DNA of 64,000 nt from Hyalella azteca (Eukaryota; Arthropoda; Malacostraca; Amphipoda; Hyalellidae). The stretch is from the NCBI RefSeq assembly GCF_000764305.2, contig NW_025943988.1, positions 1-64,000 on the forward strand, given 5' to 3'. Shown here one piece after another: positions 1 to 9,918 of this stretch. The position numbers and the translations under genes are program-made. Under the pieces are notes generated by a model. The model was not told where the DNA came from and searched no databases. It worked only from the letters and a program-made list of their open reading frames with translations. Position 1 is the first letter of the stretch; each line of letters starts with the position of its first letter.

Positions 1-1318
1 CACACAACAACCACCGGCTGGTGAGAGTGAGCTAGAGATTAATCTGTGAACGACTGTTGGCAAGAGAAAGAAAGGCTCAGAGAAAAATCAAGTTGTGCTC
101 AGACTGGGAGGTGTGATCTTATCATACCCGAAGTCTTAAAATCAATTAAAAAAAAAAAAAAATACCACTTCCAGCTCCAAATCCTACCTACCTACCTACA
201 TATTTCCAAGTTCCAACTATTAATAACCAAGATTAACTGAATGTTATTGGTTAAATTTTATCTCGAGGTTCTTATCGTTGTAATTATAAGTAAAGATAAG
301 TTTGTTGATAAAATAGATAAAAAAGTAATTGTTGATAATAAAAGTAATTAAAAGTAATTGTTGAAGATAAGTTTTAACTTTTAAGCATGATGTATATAGC
401 TAGGCCGTGCCGCCGGGCCAGCTGGCCGGCCGTTCTGGAGTCTCAACAACCTGTGGCGTGGGCACTGGGCTGTGATCATGTTCCAAAAAATTCTTTATGA
501 ATCTTACTATCTTATTATAGTCATATTATTCTGTTTTTATTTATTGCCAAATTTATTTTTCCTTGCATAAAGTTAGTGAGCCATGTGATGAATTTATTCA
601 ATTTCTATTTGTTGAAAGAAATTTTGTATTAGTAGGTATACCATATATAGCATTATAGCTAGTTCAGTAGTTGTATGTAGGTATATAAATAAGATTTTTT
701 CAAGTGGGATTATATTACTAATTAAATAAGTGATGTGAAGATTTAGATGTGTCAATTGGGCAATGGCCAGGCGCAATGGGCATGGTATTTTCTTGAAAAC
801 TATACTATAGCCAGAGCCACAGTGCCACACAACACTGTCTGCCACTACTATAAATGTTTGTAATTTTTTGTGCAGCAAATTAATTATATTTGAATTCCAA
901 CTCAACCAGTACAACCACCATTTCTAAGTTTGGCAGAGAAATTGAGAGAATGAACCTTGCAATTTTGGGGTTAATTGTAAAATGAGAAATTAGTATAATA
1001 CAGTACCTAATCTTTATTTAGTCATTATACAGCTTTAAGATTTTGAAATTTACTAGGTAAACAATGTTTTTATTTTTATAAAGGAATATTTTGTTATAGG
1101 TAAAGAAAAGGATTAAACACAGGATTTTCTTCTCTCAAAGAGTGACAGATTCTTTGCAGTGTATCATACAGTTTATGATTACTGCAATGTATATTGTAGG
1201 ATCACAGTCACTAGGATGTAGATTGACATAGATTAGGTAGAACATTCACTGTTGGTATGTTGTACATTTCTATGATTTCTTTTAATCTTTTGACTTTGGA
1301 CTTGGATACATTTATGGC

Positions 1319-1716
1319 CATAGTGACAAACCACAGATTTTTAGAATCATTCATTTATAATTTCCCCATTCAATTTACCTAAGATTTAAAGCAAATTTCT
1401 TATGTATGAATTCATAGTGGCAAAGCAGAGAGTTTTTTTAGATTCTGTCTCAAGTTCATTTTTGAGTCCTATAAGTAGACCAGTTAAGTATGGATACCAG
1501 CATTATCATACTTGAGATATTGGTTAGAATCTTGAGGAAATAGAAAATGAACCGATTCTAAAAAAATTCTGGTTTGTCACTATGTGTATGATAATGCTAG
1601 TATCAGTGGTTGTGGTACTTTACTGGTCTACTTATACTAACAGCTAACTTATTATAGGACTTAAAAAAAGGAACTTGAGATTGAGGAAGAGTCTAAAAAG
1701 TCTGCTCTGCCACTTG
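1319..1716 (+). mobile_element. MITE of the CATAGTGRCAAA family, split by a second copy
   Basis: The left end CATAGTGACAAACCACAG at 1319 and the right end (TCTGCTCTGCCACTTGG, about 1716) match the ends of the intact copies at 26830-27011 and 27243-27424. The inner 'tatgataatgctgg' and 'tactggtctacttata' motifs are also shared. The copy is interrupted at about 1412 by another family member in the opposite orientation and resumes at 1585. It is non-coding and non-autonomous. Confidence 0.75.
1413..1584 (-). mobile_element. Complete inner MITE copy of the same family, inverted
   Basis: It starts CATAGTGGCAAAGCAGAG and ends CTGGTTTGTCACTATG, which are inverted ends of about 16-18 bp. Length is about 172 bp. 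The short direct repeat TGTATGA lies close to both sides of the insertion and is a plausible target-site duplication. Nesting shows the family transposed at least twice here. Confidence 0.75.
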
Positions 1717-2063
1717 GCACCAAGAAGTCCAGTCAGTTATGATAGGTTGAATAAACTTCAACCTTGGAATAGACAAATCTACCATCAATGACACTTGCCA
1801 TACTCAGGCACCACTGAACTGGCTGCTGAGAAGCTTTTTATATTGCACTAGAAAGCTGAAGACTTGTGACTCTGATTTAATTACAAATAGATTGTATTAT
1901 TTTGTATGTCGGTAACACAAGTGCTATGGCAACATTAGTGGCATTGTCAGTAGGGAAATCAAAACCTTGATTAAGACCTTAGTTTTAATCTTAATTATAA
2001 TGTCATTGTTAATTTGTTATGTATATAGTGGTTGTGATAATATATCTGCTATGTTTTTTTCAG

Positions 2064-2162
2064 ATGGCTGGTTTAAAAACATCATGTATTTTACTGCTGC
2101 TTGTTGCTGTGGTTGCAACAAAACCAGCAGATGATGACAAAAAAACGAGAGTAAAGCACAAT
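2064..2162 (+). CDS. CALU: Calumenin-like coding exon (start codon and signal peptide)
   Basis: Acceptor TTTTTTTCAG is followed at once by ATG. The exon encodes the signal peptide and a charged [14 protein letters not shown] stretch, and ends AAT/GTAAGT in phase 0. The following intron (2163-2978) shows nothing recognisable. Confidence 0.9.
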
Positions 2163-5100
2163 GTAAGTGGATTTCTGTCTTTGATATCACTCAAGACTGG
2201 CTGCTCATAAGTGCAAAGTTAGTCTTCAGAGTATGGAGAATGATTATTCAAAAGTCACTAGTCCGTTCTTAATTTATAGATGTACATGTTCAAAGTTGGA
2301 AAGATTCTCCCTGTGGGCAATTTCATGAATTGTAGTGTTCCTTCTGGAGAAGTTTTATGTCTCGGAAGAGGCTCTAGGTCCCTAACATCTTGCACACACT
2401 ACATTTTCATAGTCTCAATTTGTGCTGTTGAACTGGGCTTTTGGTCCCCATGTATAGGTCAAACAATGCATGTCTGCACATCATATTTAACTGATATATG
2501 ACTCATTTCCAATACTAAAAGTGAGAAATTTTTTCTGTTAACTTTCAGACATCTCTGATTGAAATAATTCCTAGTGAAAACTGATTGTGTTGGAAATAAT
2601 TCCTATTGAAAAATAATTCCTAACAATTGTGCATTGCATTATCCAACTGGGTAACACTTTAATCCTGATTTGAAGTACAACAACGTTCCATCTTTATCTA
2701 CATGAACCATTGATCAAAATATCAGGAATTGTGCCAAGTCAATCATAAGGATAGAAGTGACAACCACAATGCTGAGATTATATTTATAATTTTTTTTTAA
2801 ATCATCTGAAATTCTCAAAAGATTACCATCTACCTGAAGTTTATTCATAGGCCTTGTCAGATATCAATCAGGAATTCATCATTTCATAACTGATATGCCA
2901 GATAATAGCTATAAAATAAATGAGGCAAACTGATTTTTCTATTGACAATTCCTTAACCAAGTTTTTTTTTTATTCCAGGAGCTGAGTGATGAGGAGCATT
3001 TCTTGAATGAAGAACACAATCCAGACTATGACCATGAAGCCTTCCTTGGTGAAGACGAGGCTGATATATATGATCAGTTACCTCCAGAGGAGAGTAAACG
3101 CAGGCTCAGGTGAGCTTTATTTCTTCAACTCTTCTAAGCTATCAATATTTTTATTGGGATAACTTGAATATTTTGCAGTTGTGCTTATCAATGTGTGGGG
3201 TATGCTAAATTGGTGGACATAGAGGAATTGCAAGTGCATTGACTAAAGTTGAAATTCAAATAAATCTAAAACGTTTAAACAAGCCACAAAATTTGTATGC
3301 ATGACTGGGGCAAGTAAGTGGGCCAGGAACATTCCCATTTCAATGTGAGACATAACCAAAGGCATTAATTTATAGAATTGAGCCAGTAAAATATGTGCAT
3401 TTATTTGGTGGTTAGTACAAAACTTACTAGAATTTTCCATGCTTTAGTTTTGAAAAATGTTTATTTTGTGCATAGGTTTTTGTAATTTGAAGTTAATTAC
3501 ACTTATGCAATGCAAAGACATTTCAATCCTCTCAAACTGAAGTATTCTGGATGAATATTCAATCATGGAGTTTTGAACACTAGCAGCTTTATAATTCAGA
3601 ACACTTGCGCGTGTTGTTCGGGGATTTAGTACACTTGATTTCTCTAACAATTATGATTTCTCTGTCAGATATTTTTTCTACATCAGGGAGTGAGCTGTAA
3701 GTAAGACCGGTCCGGAACACTAAAGATTGAGCTGTAAATAAATTATTCAAGTCAGAGATTGAGCCACAAGTAAGATTTCTCTGTCAGGGACTGAGCTGTA
3801 CCTTTATTACAGTTTATTAGTGGACAAGATTGACAGCGACAACGATGGTCAAGTGACGCAGCTGGAGCTGAAGCAGTGGATCGAGTACACACAGAAGCGC
3901 TACATCACCGACGACGCGCGACGCCAGTGGAGCGCTCACAACCCCAAGGGAAAACCCAACCTCAACTGGGACGAGTACAAGGCTCTGGTTTATGGCTTCA
4001 TGGATGGTGAGAAAATTTTAACTTTGTGTAATGATAAGTAGAATAACTTATAAATTCTACTTAATTTATGAATTAATTAATAAATGGATTGAAGTTTGTA
4101 TTCCAATGTAAAGCTCCATATCCTAAAGACCTGGGGTTCATTGTTGTTGCATTTGTCCTTGTACTCTCATCAGTAAGGCTTTTTGAGATGAGTTTGTGTA
4201 GTTCGCGCGTTATTGATAATATTTTAGCTGTATTAACTTTAATAATGCTGATTATCTACTGTTTACTTGGTCCTGTGAATCATATCTTAACACGAGTTTC
4301 CCCAAGGCTTTATATGCAAACAGTAAAGGAATAAATTCTTATATATAGTTACAAGTATCAATTGAGATACTAGGCCCATGAATACATTTAAGCTCTTGTC
4401 TACAGATAAATCAAATATTGTCAATGCTATCCATATCTCACCCAGTAACTAAAGTTATCGTCAGTACACAAAAGCTTCAAAATGAATTATTGGAACTGTG
4501 CTACTAAACCACGCGAGATTAGACGTAGCAGCCAATTTCACATGTGTGATTGATGAGCTTAGCTTGAAAAGCTGTCAGTGATTGGATGACAGGTTTGTTA
4601 TGTTTTGTAGTATGGCGTTTTTTTACTTCTCAGGATTGTCAGAAGACGAACTGAAGACGGACGACGAAGGCGAGTCGTACCTGCAGATGTTGTCACGTGA
4701 CGAACGCCGCTGGAAGCTCGCGGACACAAATGGTGACGGCGAGCTCAGCTTTGAAGAGTTCACGGACTTCCTGCATCCAGAAGAGTCGCAGCATATGAAG
4801 GACATTGTTATTGTTGAGACCATGGAGGACATTGACAAGGATAAAGATGGCATGATCTCCATGGAGGAGTACATTGGTTAGTCCTAGTCGCTCGCGACAT
4901 ATCTTGATCTCCATGCATGAATATATTGGTTAGTTTAGCGACTCAAGGCCTCTCAAGATGTATCCTAATCTTCATGCACAAGGATATTGGTTACTCTCAA
5001 ATGCATGTTGGATTTATCGTCCTGAAGGTAATAGAATGTTTATTGGTTTGTGTTTAAATTTGATCAGAGTTTTTCTAAATGATTAAATTTATCTATCGAT

Positions 5101-7458
5101 ATTCAAAATTAATGTTTGATATTCCGCATTTCAAAAGAATATTGTCAGAAATAATCATAATACTATGTATTGATAGGCGGGAAAATTTTTAATTTTAGTA
5201 AAGCTATAAGTTTGATGTGCTGTGTAATGGTAGGAATGTTGATATATTTCACCGGGTTGCAGGCGACGTGTACAAGGTAGCACAATGTGCTGTGTAATGG
5301 TAGGAATGTTGATATATTTCACCGGGTTGCAGGTGACATGTACAAGGTAGCACAATGTGCTGTGTAATGGTAGGAATGTTGATATATTTCACCGCGTTGC
5401 AGGCGACATGTACAAAGGGGCGGAGGACGAGACAGAGCCTGGCTGGGTGAACAACGAGCGGGAGCAGTTCGCTCAGTACCGTGACAAGAACAAGGACGGA
5501 GCCATGGATAAAGATGAGGTCTGGTCTGATGTGTAGCAGACATATAGACTCTTCTCTATATTCTTGTTGTGACGTTGTTGGTTAGTTTATTATTGATAAG
5601 AAGGTTTTCAGGTATTTGCACGTGTTAAGAGACCACCGTTTGTGAGACCACTTGTTTTATGTGGATGTAACTAAGTAAAAATAGTTTCTCAAACACAAAT
5701 ATATTAGGTGGGTACTTGGCTTTATTGTGGGTGATTTGGAGCTATTAATGTACAAATGAACTCTTTTACAATTTTAAATTTCATCAGAAACTTATTTAAA
5801 TGACAAAGTTACCAGCAATTAGCCCTTCAGTTGAATTTCAATTCTTGCAAAAAAATCGCCATATATCAAAATTATCAGGAATTAAGAATAATCGCACAAT
5901 ACCTAACTCTTCTTGTTCTAGCAGGTCGTGTAATGGCCCCGTGTATTACAGGTCGTGTAATGGCCCCGTGTATTACAGGTCGTGTGTATGACCCACCCTC
6001 TGTATTACAGGTCGTGTGTACGACCCACCCTCTGTATTACAGGTCGTGTGTATGACCCACCCTCTGTATTACAGGTCGTGTGTATGACCCACCCACTGTA
6101 TTACAGGTCGTGTGTATGACCCACCCTCTGTATTACAGGTCGTGTGTATGACCCACCCTCTGTATTACAGGTCGTGTGTACGACCCACCCACTGTATTAC
6201 AGGTCGTGTGTATGACCCACCCACTGTATTCAGGATTCGTACCGGTATTTAGAAAAATAATTCCATGAATTTTCCATGACTCTCCATGACCATCAATATA
6301 ATTTTCCAAGACTCGTCAGTTTCAATTTGAATATGTAGTGGAAGACATTTTTACGCTAACTCAGGAATAGACTTCGTATACGACAGATTTAGCATGACTG
6401 AAAGACTAACCGGGCATATTCTATCATCTCCTACAGTTGATAAATAGCAAACGTGTAAATGCATAGAGCAGGCAGACACAGAGGACCACTAATCGGAAAT
6501 GCGTGACTGCGCTTTGCTTTTCTCTTCACTGTGTTGCTTAGCTAACTTGGTGTGTTTGTTGCCTTTGGTGTGGCTCTTCAAAGCTGCTTCCCCCATATTT
6601 GACACATCGAAGTCTTTCGAGCACAATGTACATATCGCCATACCTTCATGCTTTGGATGGCGAGCAAGCCAGTCACGACAAGCTTCTATTCTTAACCCAA
6701 CGTCAAAAAATTTACACTTTCCAGACATGGTGATGTAGTAATTTCACGCTGAAGATGGAACGCTGCCACTGCAGATTAAAAAGTTATCCAATGCAACTGA
6801 GCTCGCTGACCGAGCTCTCGTGATTGGTACTCAAATCACATGACCGGCGGTCACATGATTAGAGAACCAATCAGAACGCAGGAAACAAGAGACTGCACGA
6901 ACAGTAAACACACGCAGCCCAGAAAAACTTTTCTTCTTTTATTTGCAAATTCCATGACTTTCCATAACCTGAAATAAAATTCAATAACTTCCCAGGCCTG
7001 GAAAATGAAAATCAAATTCCATGACTTGCCAGGTTTTCCATGGCCAGTACGAACCCTGTGTATTACAGGTCGTGTAATGACCCACCTACTGTACTACAGG
7101 TCGTGTGTATGACTCACCCACTGTATTACAGGTCGTGTGTATGACCCACTGTATTACAGGTCGTGTAATGACCCACCTACCGTACTACAGGTCGTGTGTA
7201 TGACCCACCCAATACTACAGGTCGTGTAATGACCCACCCAATATTACAGGTCGTATGTATGTGTTGCAGGTCAGGGACTGGATCATTCCCCCCGACTACG
7301 ACCACGCGAACGCAGAATCTAAGCACCTCATAGGCGAGGCCGACAGCGATGCGGACGGGCAGCTCACCAAGCAGGAAATATTGGACAAATACGACGTCTT
7401 CGTCGGCTCTCAAGTTACAGACTTCGGCGAGGCTCTCAACAGACACGATGAATTCTAA
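2064..7458 (+). CDS. CALU: Calumenin/reticulocalbin-like (CREC family) EF-hand protein, complete spliced gene
   Basis: Six coding exons join with consistent phases to 323 codons, close to the roughly 315 residues usual for calumenin. The product begins with a hydrophobic signal peptide ([18 protein letters not shown]). Canonical EF-hand loops follow: [12 protein letters not shown] in exon 4, [12 protein letters not shown] and [12 protein letters not shown] in exon 5, [12 protein letters not shown] in exon 6 and [12 protein letters not shown] in exon 7. A degenerate loop near [12 protein letters not shown] makes six hands in all. The chain ends HDEF, the KDEL-type ER-retrieval signal typical of calumenins. 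CREC proteins are low-affinity calcium binders of the ER/Golgi that chaperone secretory cargo. Drosophila scf is the same family, and a reticulocalbin name is the main alternative. The gene converges on the Sgf11 gene. Confidence 0.93.
2979..3109 (+). CDS. CALU: Calumenin-like coding exon (acidic N-terminal segment)
   Basis: Bounded by TATTCCAG and CTCAG/GTGAGC. It begins ELSDEEHF and contains the [16 protein letters not shown] segment, a family hallmark just before the first EF-hand. It ends in phase 2. The 3110-3812 intron holds imperfect repeats of a 'gagctgtaagtaag' motif near 3670-3800. Confidence 0.92.
3813..4006 (+). CDS. CALU: Calumenin-like coding exon (EF-hand 1 and degenerate EF-hand 2)
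   Basis: Acceptor TTTATTACAG, donor GATG/GTGAGA. It encodes [18 protein letters not shown] with acidic residues at the calcium-binding loop positions, then a degenerate second loop. The following intron (4007-4633) shows nothing recognisable. Confidence 0.93.
4634..4876 (+). CDS. CALU: Calumenin-like coding exon (EF-hands 3 and 4)
   Basis: Acceptor TTACTTCTCAG, donor ATTG/GTTAGT. Two full EF-hand loops are present, [12 protein letters not shown] and [12 protein letters not shown]. The last 20-odd coding bases plus the donor are repeated twice, imperfectly, in the intron that follows. Confidence 0.93.
4903..5000 (+). repeat. Two imperfect copies of the exon 4634-4876 donor edge
   Basis: The block 'gatctccatg...atattggttagt' at the exon end (4854-4882) recurs at about 4906-4934 (52 bp on). 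It recurs more loosely at about 4967-4996 (61 bp further). Both copies keep a GGTTA donor-like element. Neither has an acceptor. Confidence 0.7.
5211..5402 (+). repeat. Three 70-bp tandem units ending in the exon 5403 acceptor
   Basis: A 70-bp unit starting 'tgtgtaatggtaggaatg' begins at 5221, 5291 and 5361. The third copy runs into the real exon. The first two each end GTTGCAG, then 14 bp of exon-like sequence (GCGACGTGTACAAG in copy 1, with substitutions in copy 2), then GTAGCA. Each therefore looks like a 14-nt microexon with its own acceptor and donor. Confidence 0.9.
5403..5518 (+). CDS. CALU: Calumenin-like coding exon (EF-hand 5)
   Basis: Acceptor GCGTTGCAG, donor GATGAG/GTCTGG in phase 0. 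It encodes [20 protein letters not shown] and the loop [12 protein letters not shown]. The donor GTCTGG is weak. Reading through it gives a stop at 5533-5535, so retention would truncate the protein and remove HDEF. Confidence 0.88.
5930..6230 (+). repeat. About 32-bp minisatellite in the last calumenin intron, left block
   Basis: About nine units of 'tattacaggtcgtgtgtatgacccaccc' (variants). Each contains a CAG/GTC acceptor-like step, as at the real final exon acceptor (TTGCAG/GTC at 7270). The array is interrupted by the hAT-like element at 6231 and resumes at 7059. The preceding 5519-5929 shows nothing recognisable. Confidence 0.9.
6231..7058 (-). mobile_element. hAT-like non-autonomous DNA transposon with a zinc-finger remnant
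   Basis: Ends are inverted: left CAGGATTCGTACCGG, right (complement) CAGGGTTCGTACTGG. Subterminal AT-rich copies of 'ccatgactttccat' lie inside both ends. TGTATT directly flanks both sides, a likely target duplication, though the host site is itself repetitive. The only sizeable ORF (6489-6728, -, 79 codons) has CTLC followed by H-x4-H, the BED/U1-like finger found at the N-terminus of hAT transposases. No catalytic domain is left in the 828 bp. Confidence 0.8.
6489..6728 (-). pseudogene. BED/U1-type zinc-finger fragment of a hAT transposase
   Basis: The 79-codon ORF starts [20 protein letters not shown] and contains [12 protein letters not shown], then [11 protein letters not shown]. This fits a C2H2 finger with wide spacing, as in the DNA-binding domain of hAT transposases and ZBED proteins. 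It stops at SRISD with no dimerisation or DDE core, so it is a fragment carried by the element. It might still encode a small DNA-binding protein. Confidence 0.65.
7059..7265 (+). repeat. About 32-bp minisatellite, right block, running into the final exon acceptor
   Basis: This continues the 5930-6230 array after the transposon, with 'tactacaggtcgtgtaatgacccacc' variants. The last unit merges with GTATGTGTTGCAG, the acceptor of the terminal exon. Confidence 0.88.
7270..7458 (+). CDS. CALU: Calumenin-like terminal coding exon (EF-hand 6 and HDEF)
   Basis: Acceptor TTGCAG. It encodes [20 protein letters not shown], the loop [12 protein letters not shown] and the terminus NRHDEF before TAA (7456-7458). 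The [12 protein letters not shown] segment is strongly conserved in the CREC family. Confidence 0.94.
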   Translation, partial: VRDWIIPPDYDHANAESKHLIGEADSDADGQLTKQEILDKYDVFVGSQVTDFGEALNRHDEF

Positions 7459-9430
7459 CATCCCATCTTACTTCACACATACAAACCCCTGTTTTTATCA
7501 CAAATGCAGATATCAGAGTAATTGTTTGTTAGCTACTCTTCCTCATCTCATTCCCGAGCGCTCTTTACTTAAGTCGGGTGTCAACTTTTGAATTTTGTTT
7601 TCTTCAGGCACGCGAATGCACTTGGACTCTATTTTCCTATATGTACCTAATGTACTATATTTTATTTCGATTAGGATCGTACAACCGAAAATATTTTGCA
7701 AGTCTTGCTTGGGTTTCGCATATTGTGACTGTCCCATCAAATAACTTGAACGCACATAATCCACTGTCAACGTTCCAATAACGAGCCTCGAAAGATTTAG
7801 AAGCTCTCAGGAAATTAAATATTTTTCAAGAATAGCATCATGGAAATAATATTTTGTAGGCAACATTATTCTCGTAGTTCAACATGCTATAGTGATAGCC
7901 TTTGTAAATGCGCCCTGCCAGGTATATACATTTATGCAATTTAGACCTCATATTGCCGAGTATGCTATTGTTCTTACATACTCAACATCGAGCGCTTTAT
8001 TTCTCATTGGTTCTGTGGATATTCTCAATGCTCAATCCGGGAAGCAACCTTCACATTTCTGTATCTGCTAGAAGTCACACAGACTAGTTAATTTACCTAG
8101 AATTAAGATCATTGCAATAGATCATTGAATCTCTATGTCAGAGTAAGTAGGCTATAAGATAACCTTCCAATCGAAATGCTGTTGAGTACTCACTAGTGTA
8201 TGTATAAGCTTTATCAATAACACAAAGTTATTCCAGATACAATCAAGTGCACATTAAATATCAAAATCTGTTGCTCCTTTATGAATATTTATGATAATTT
8301 TCTTAACCTAAATGCTGAATTACAAGTAGAACTTTTTTTCACGCCTACCTCAACGTTTTGAGGGAGAGTGATCGGGCATTACTGTAGAGTGCTTATTTTG
8401 GCAGCTTCTAAAATAATAAAACGACGGGAGGAATTACTGTAATCTTTGATAGTATATTTGCTTGTAGAAAATTTATTACGGATACATGAAAATCAAGATC
8501 TTGACAGTTGACATTAACCATAGTATTAAGGGGCCTGAAATTCTATTCTTTTATGATTGTAGTGATAAGTCGCCTTGTTGCAAGTGACGTTCATCTTCCT
8601 TAATTAAATCTGTGAAAAGTAACCTTTGCCAATACCTACATTTTTACTGACTGCATTGTGAATAATTTGAAGATGTAATTACATTGAATTTATCCTATTT
8701 ACACGAACGTGAGATGACAAAGTTTCAATGTTAAATCGAAATGATGTCCGAGAGTTAACGAGTCTGACATAACTCTATCATCAAATTAATGCTCTCACTT
8801 ACAGCGTAACTGGAGCAAGTAATTTAGTTGGTTAATATTCGTACGAGGTTACCATGGAACCTCATCACAGCCTTACGAATCGTAGGTCTCGAGAAGCTGT
8901 CCTATAGATCCAAAGCAATATGGACCAGCTTACACGTCACCTATTTTTACAAGATATTATCAGTCACTATTTTACTTCAATAAGAACTTGTACAGAATCC
9001 TAATAGTGGCAAGAGTCGCAGCTAATATGTGATTGCCTGAAAGATTTCAAGGCAAGTTTACATACGGTAACTTGATCGCCCGTGAAGACAAGAAGTGTAG
9101 AGCACAGGGGAAAACTTTAACAAAACTACGCAACAGTAATCAGCCAACAACATACGGAATATTAATATTTTTTAGAAGCGCACGAGTTGACCAAGAAATG
9201 CACATCCGTTGATTTTTCAGAGGAGGAATTGTAAACGATTACATGTTTGTTTGCATAAGAGCGACACCAAACTACGTTAGTAAAGTAGAAATTTAGACAT
9301 GACTCAGCACCAATCATATATTGTTAAGCTAATGGATTAGTTATGTTCATGTATGAATGACCTGAGTAAAGGACATAAATGCAATACGCTTCAAAGTTGA
9401 ATCGATCAAAGAACCTAAAAAGAGGAATCT
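7459..9430. other. Convergent intergenic region / 3' untranslated sequence of two genes
   Basis: AT-rich, with no coding potential on either strand. It must hold the 3' UTR of the calumenin-like gene from the left and of the Sgf11-like gene from the right. AATAAA-type signals occur (for example near 8415 on +), but none can be assigned. No mobile element was recognised. Confidence 0.5.
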
Positions 9431-9918
9431 TCACTTCTCAGAACTCCTGCCGTGTACACTGCTTGCTTTACTTTTTTTCTTACTATTATTGCTGCTACTG
9501 CTCTTTCTATCACTGTGGCCAGATTTGTTGCTGCTGACGATATTAATTGCTGCATTTCTGCTATTATTGCTGTTGCTGCTGTGAGTTTTGACACCACTTT
9601 TACCACCACCGCCGCTACCACTTTGATACCGATTACTCTGAAGGAGACTTTCAGTAACCGTCACTTCTGTAGTAGATGAACTGCTACTAATGGTATTTGT
9701 GCCACTGTGAGTGATGCTCTGACTATTACTGCCACCATTGCCACTAGTAGTGGCAGCGCTGCCATTGGAGACGCTGCCGTTGCTAGAGTGGCAGTCGCCG
9801 CTGGGTGGCAGAGAGGCGGAGCGGTTCGAGGAGTTGGTCGAGTGCGACGAGAGGACGGTCGAGGTGCTGTCTGCTGGGGAGGTGGTCGAGCTGTGCAGCA
9901 GGTCCTGGTCCCATGAAC
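9431..9918 (-). CDS. ATXN7L3: Sgf11-like terminal exon, Ser/Asn-rich tail
   Basis: Acceptor CCCAG at 9919-9920. It opens [17 protein letters not shown] and continues as about 160 residues dominated by Ser, Asn, Gly and Thr. A KKKSKASS basic patch precedes the end HGRSSEK and the stop at 9431. Vertebrate ATXN7L3 also has a Ser-rich tail with a basic KKKK stretch. Confidence 0.85.

Larger units (their letters stand above)
1..2063 (+). other. Upstream region and first intron of the calumenin-like gene
   Basis: The start codon at 2064 follows directly on a splice acceptor (T-rich tract, then CAG), so at least one untranslated exon lies upstream. A donor-like GGCTG/GTGAGA at about 20/21 could end that exon, but nothing proves it. 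The stretch is AT-rich and carries a nested MITE pair at 1319-1716. At about 400-436 there is a GC-rich patch holding the 12-bp palindrome GGCCAGCTGGCC. I see no other gene. Confidence 0.4.
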
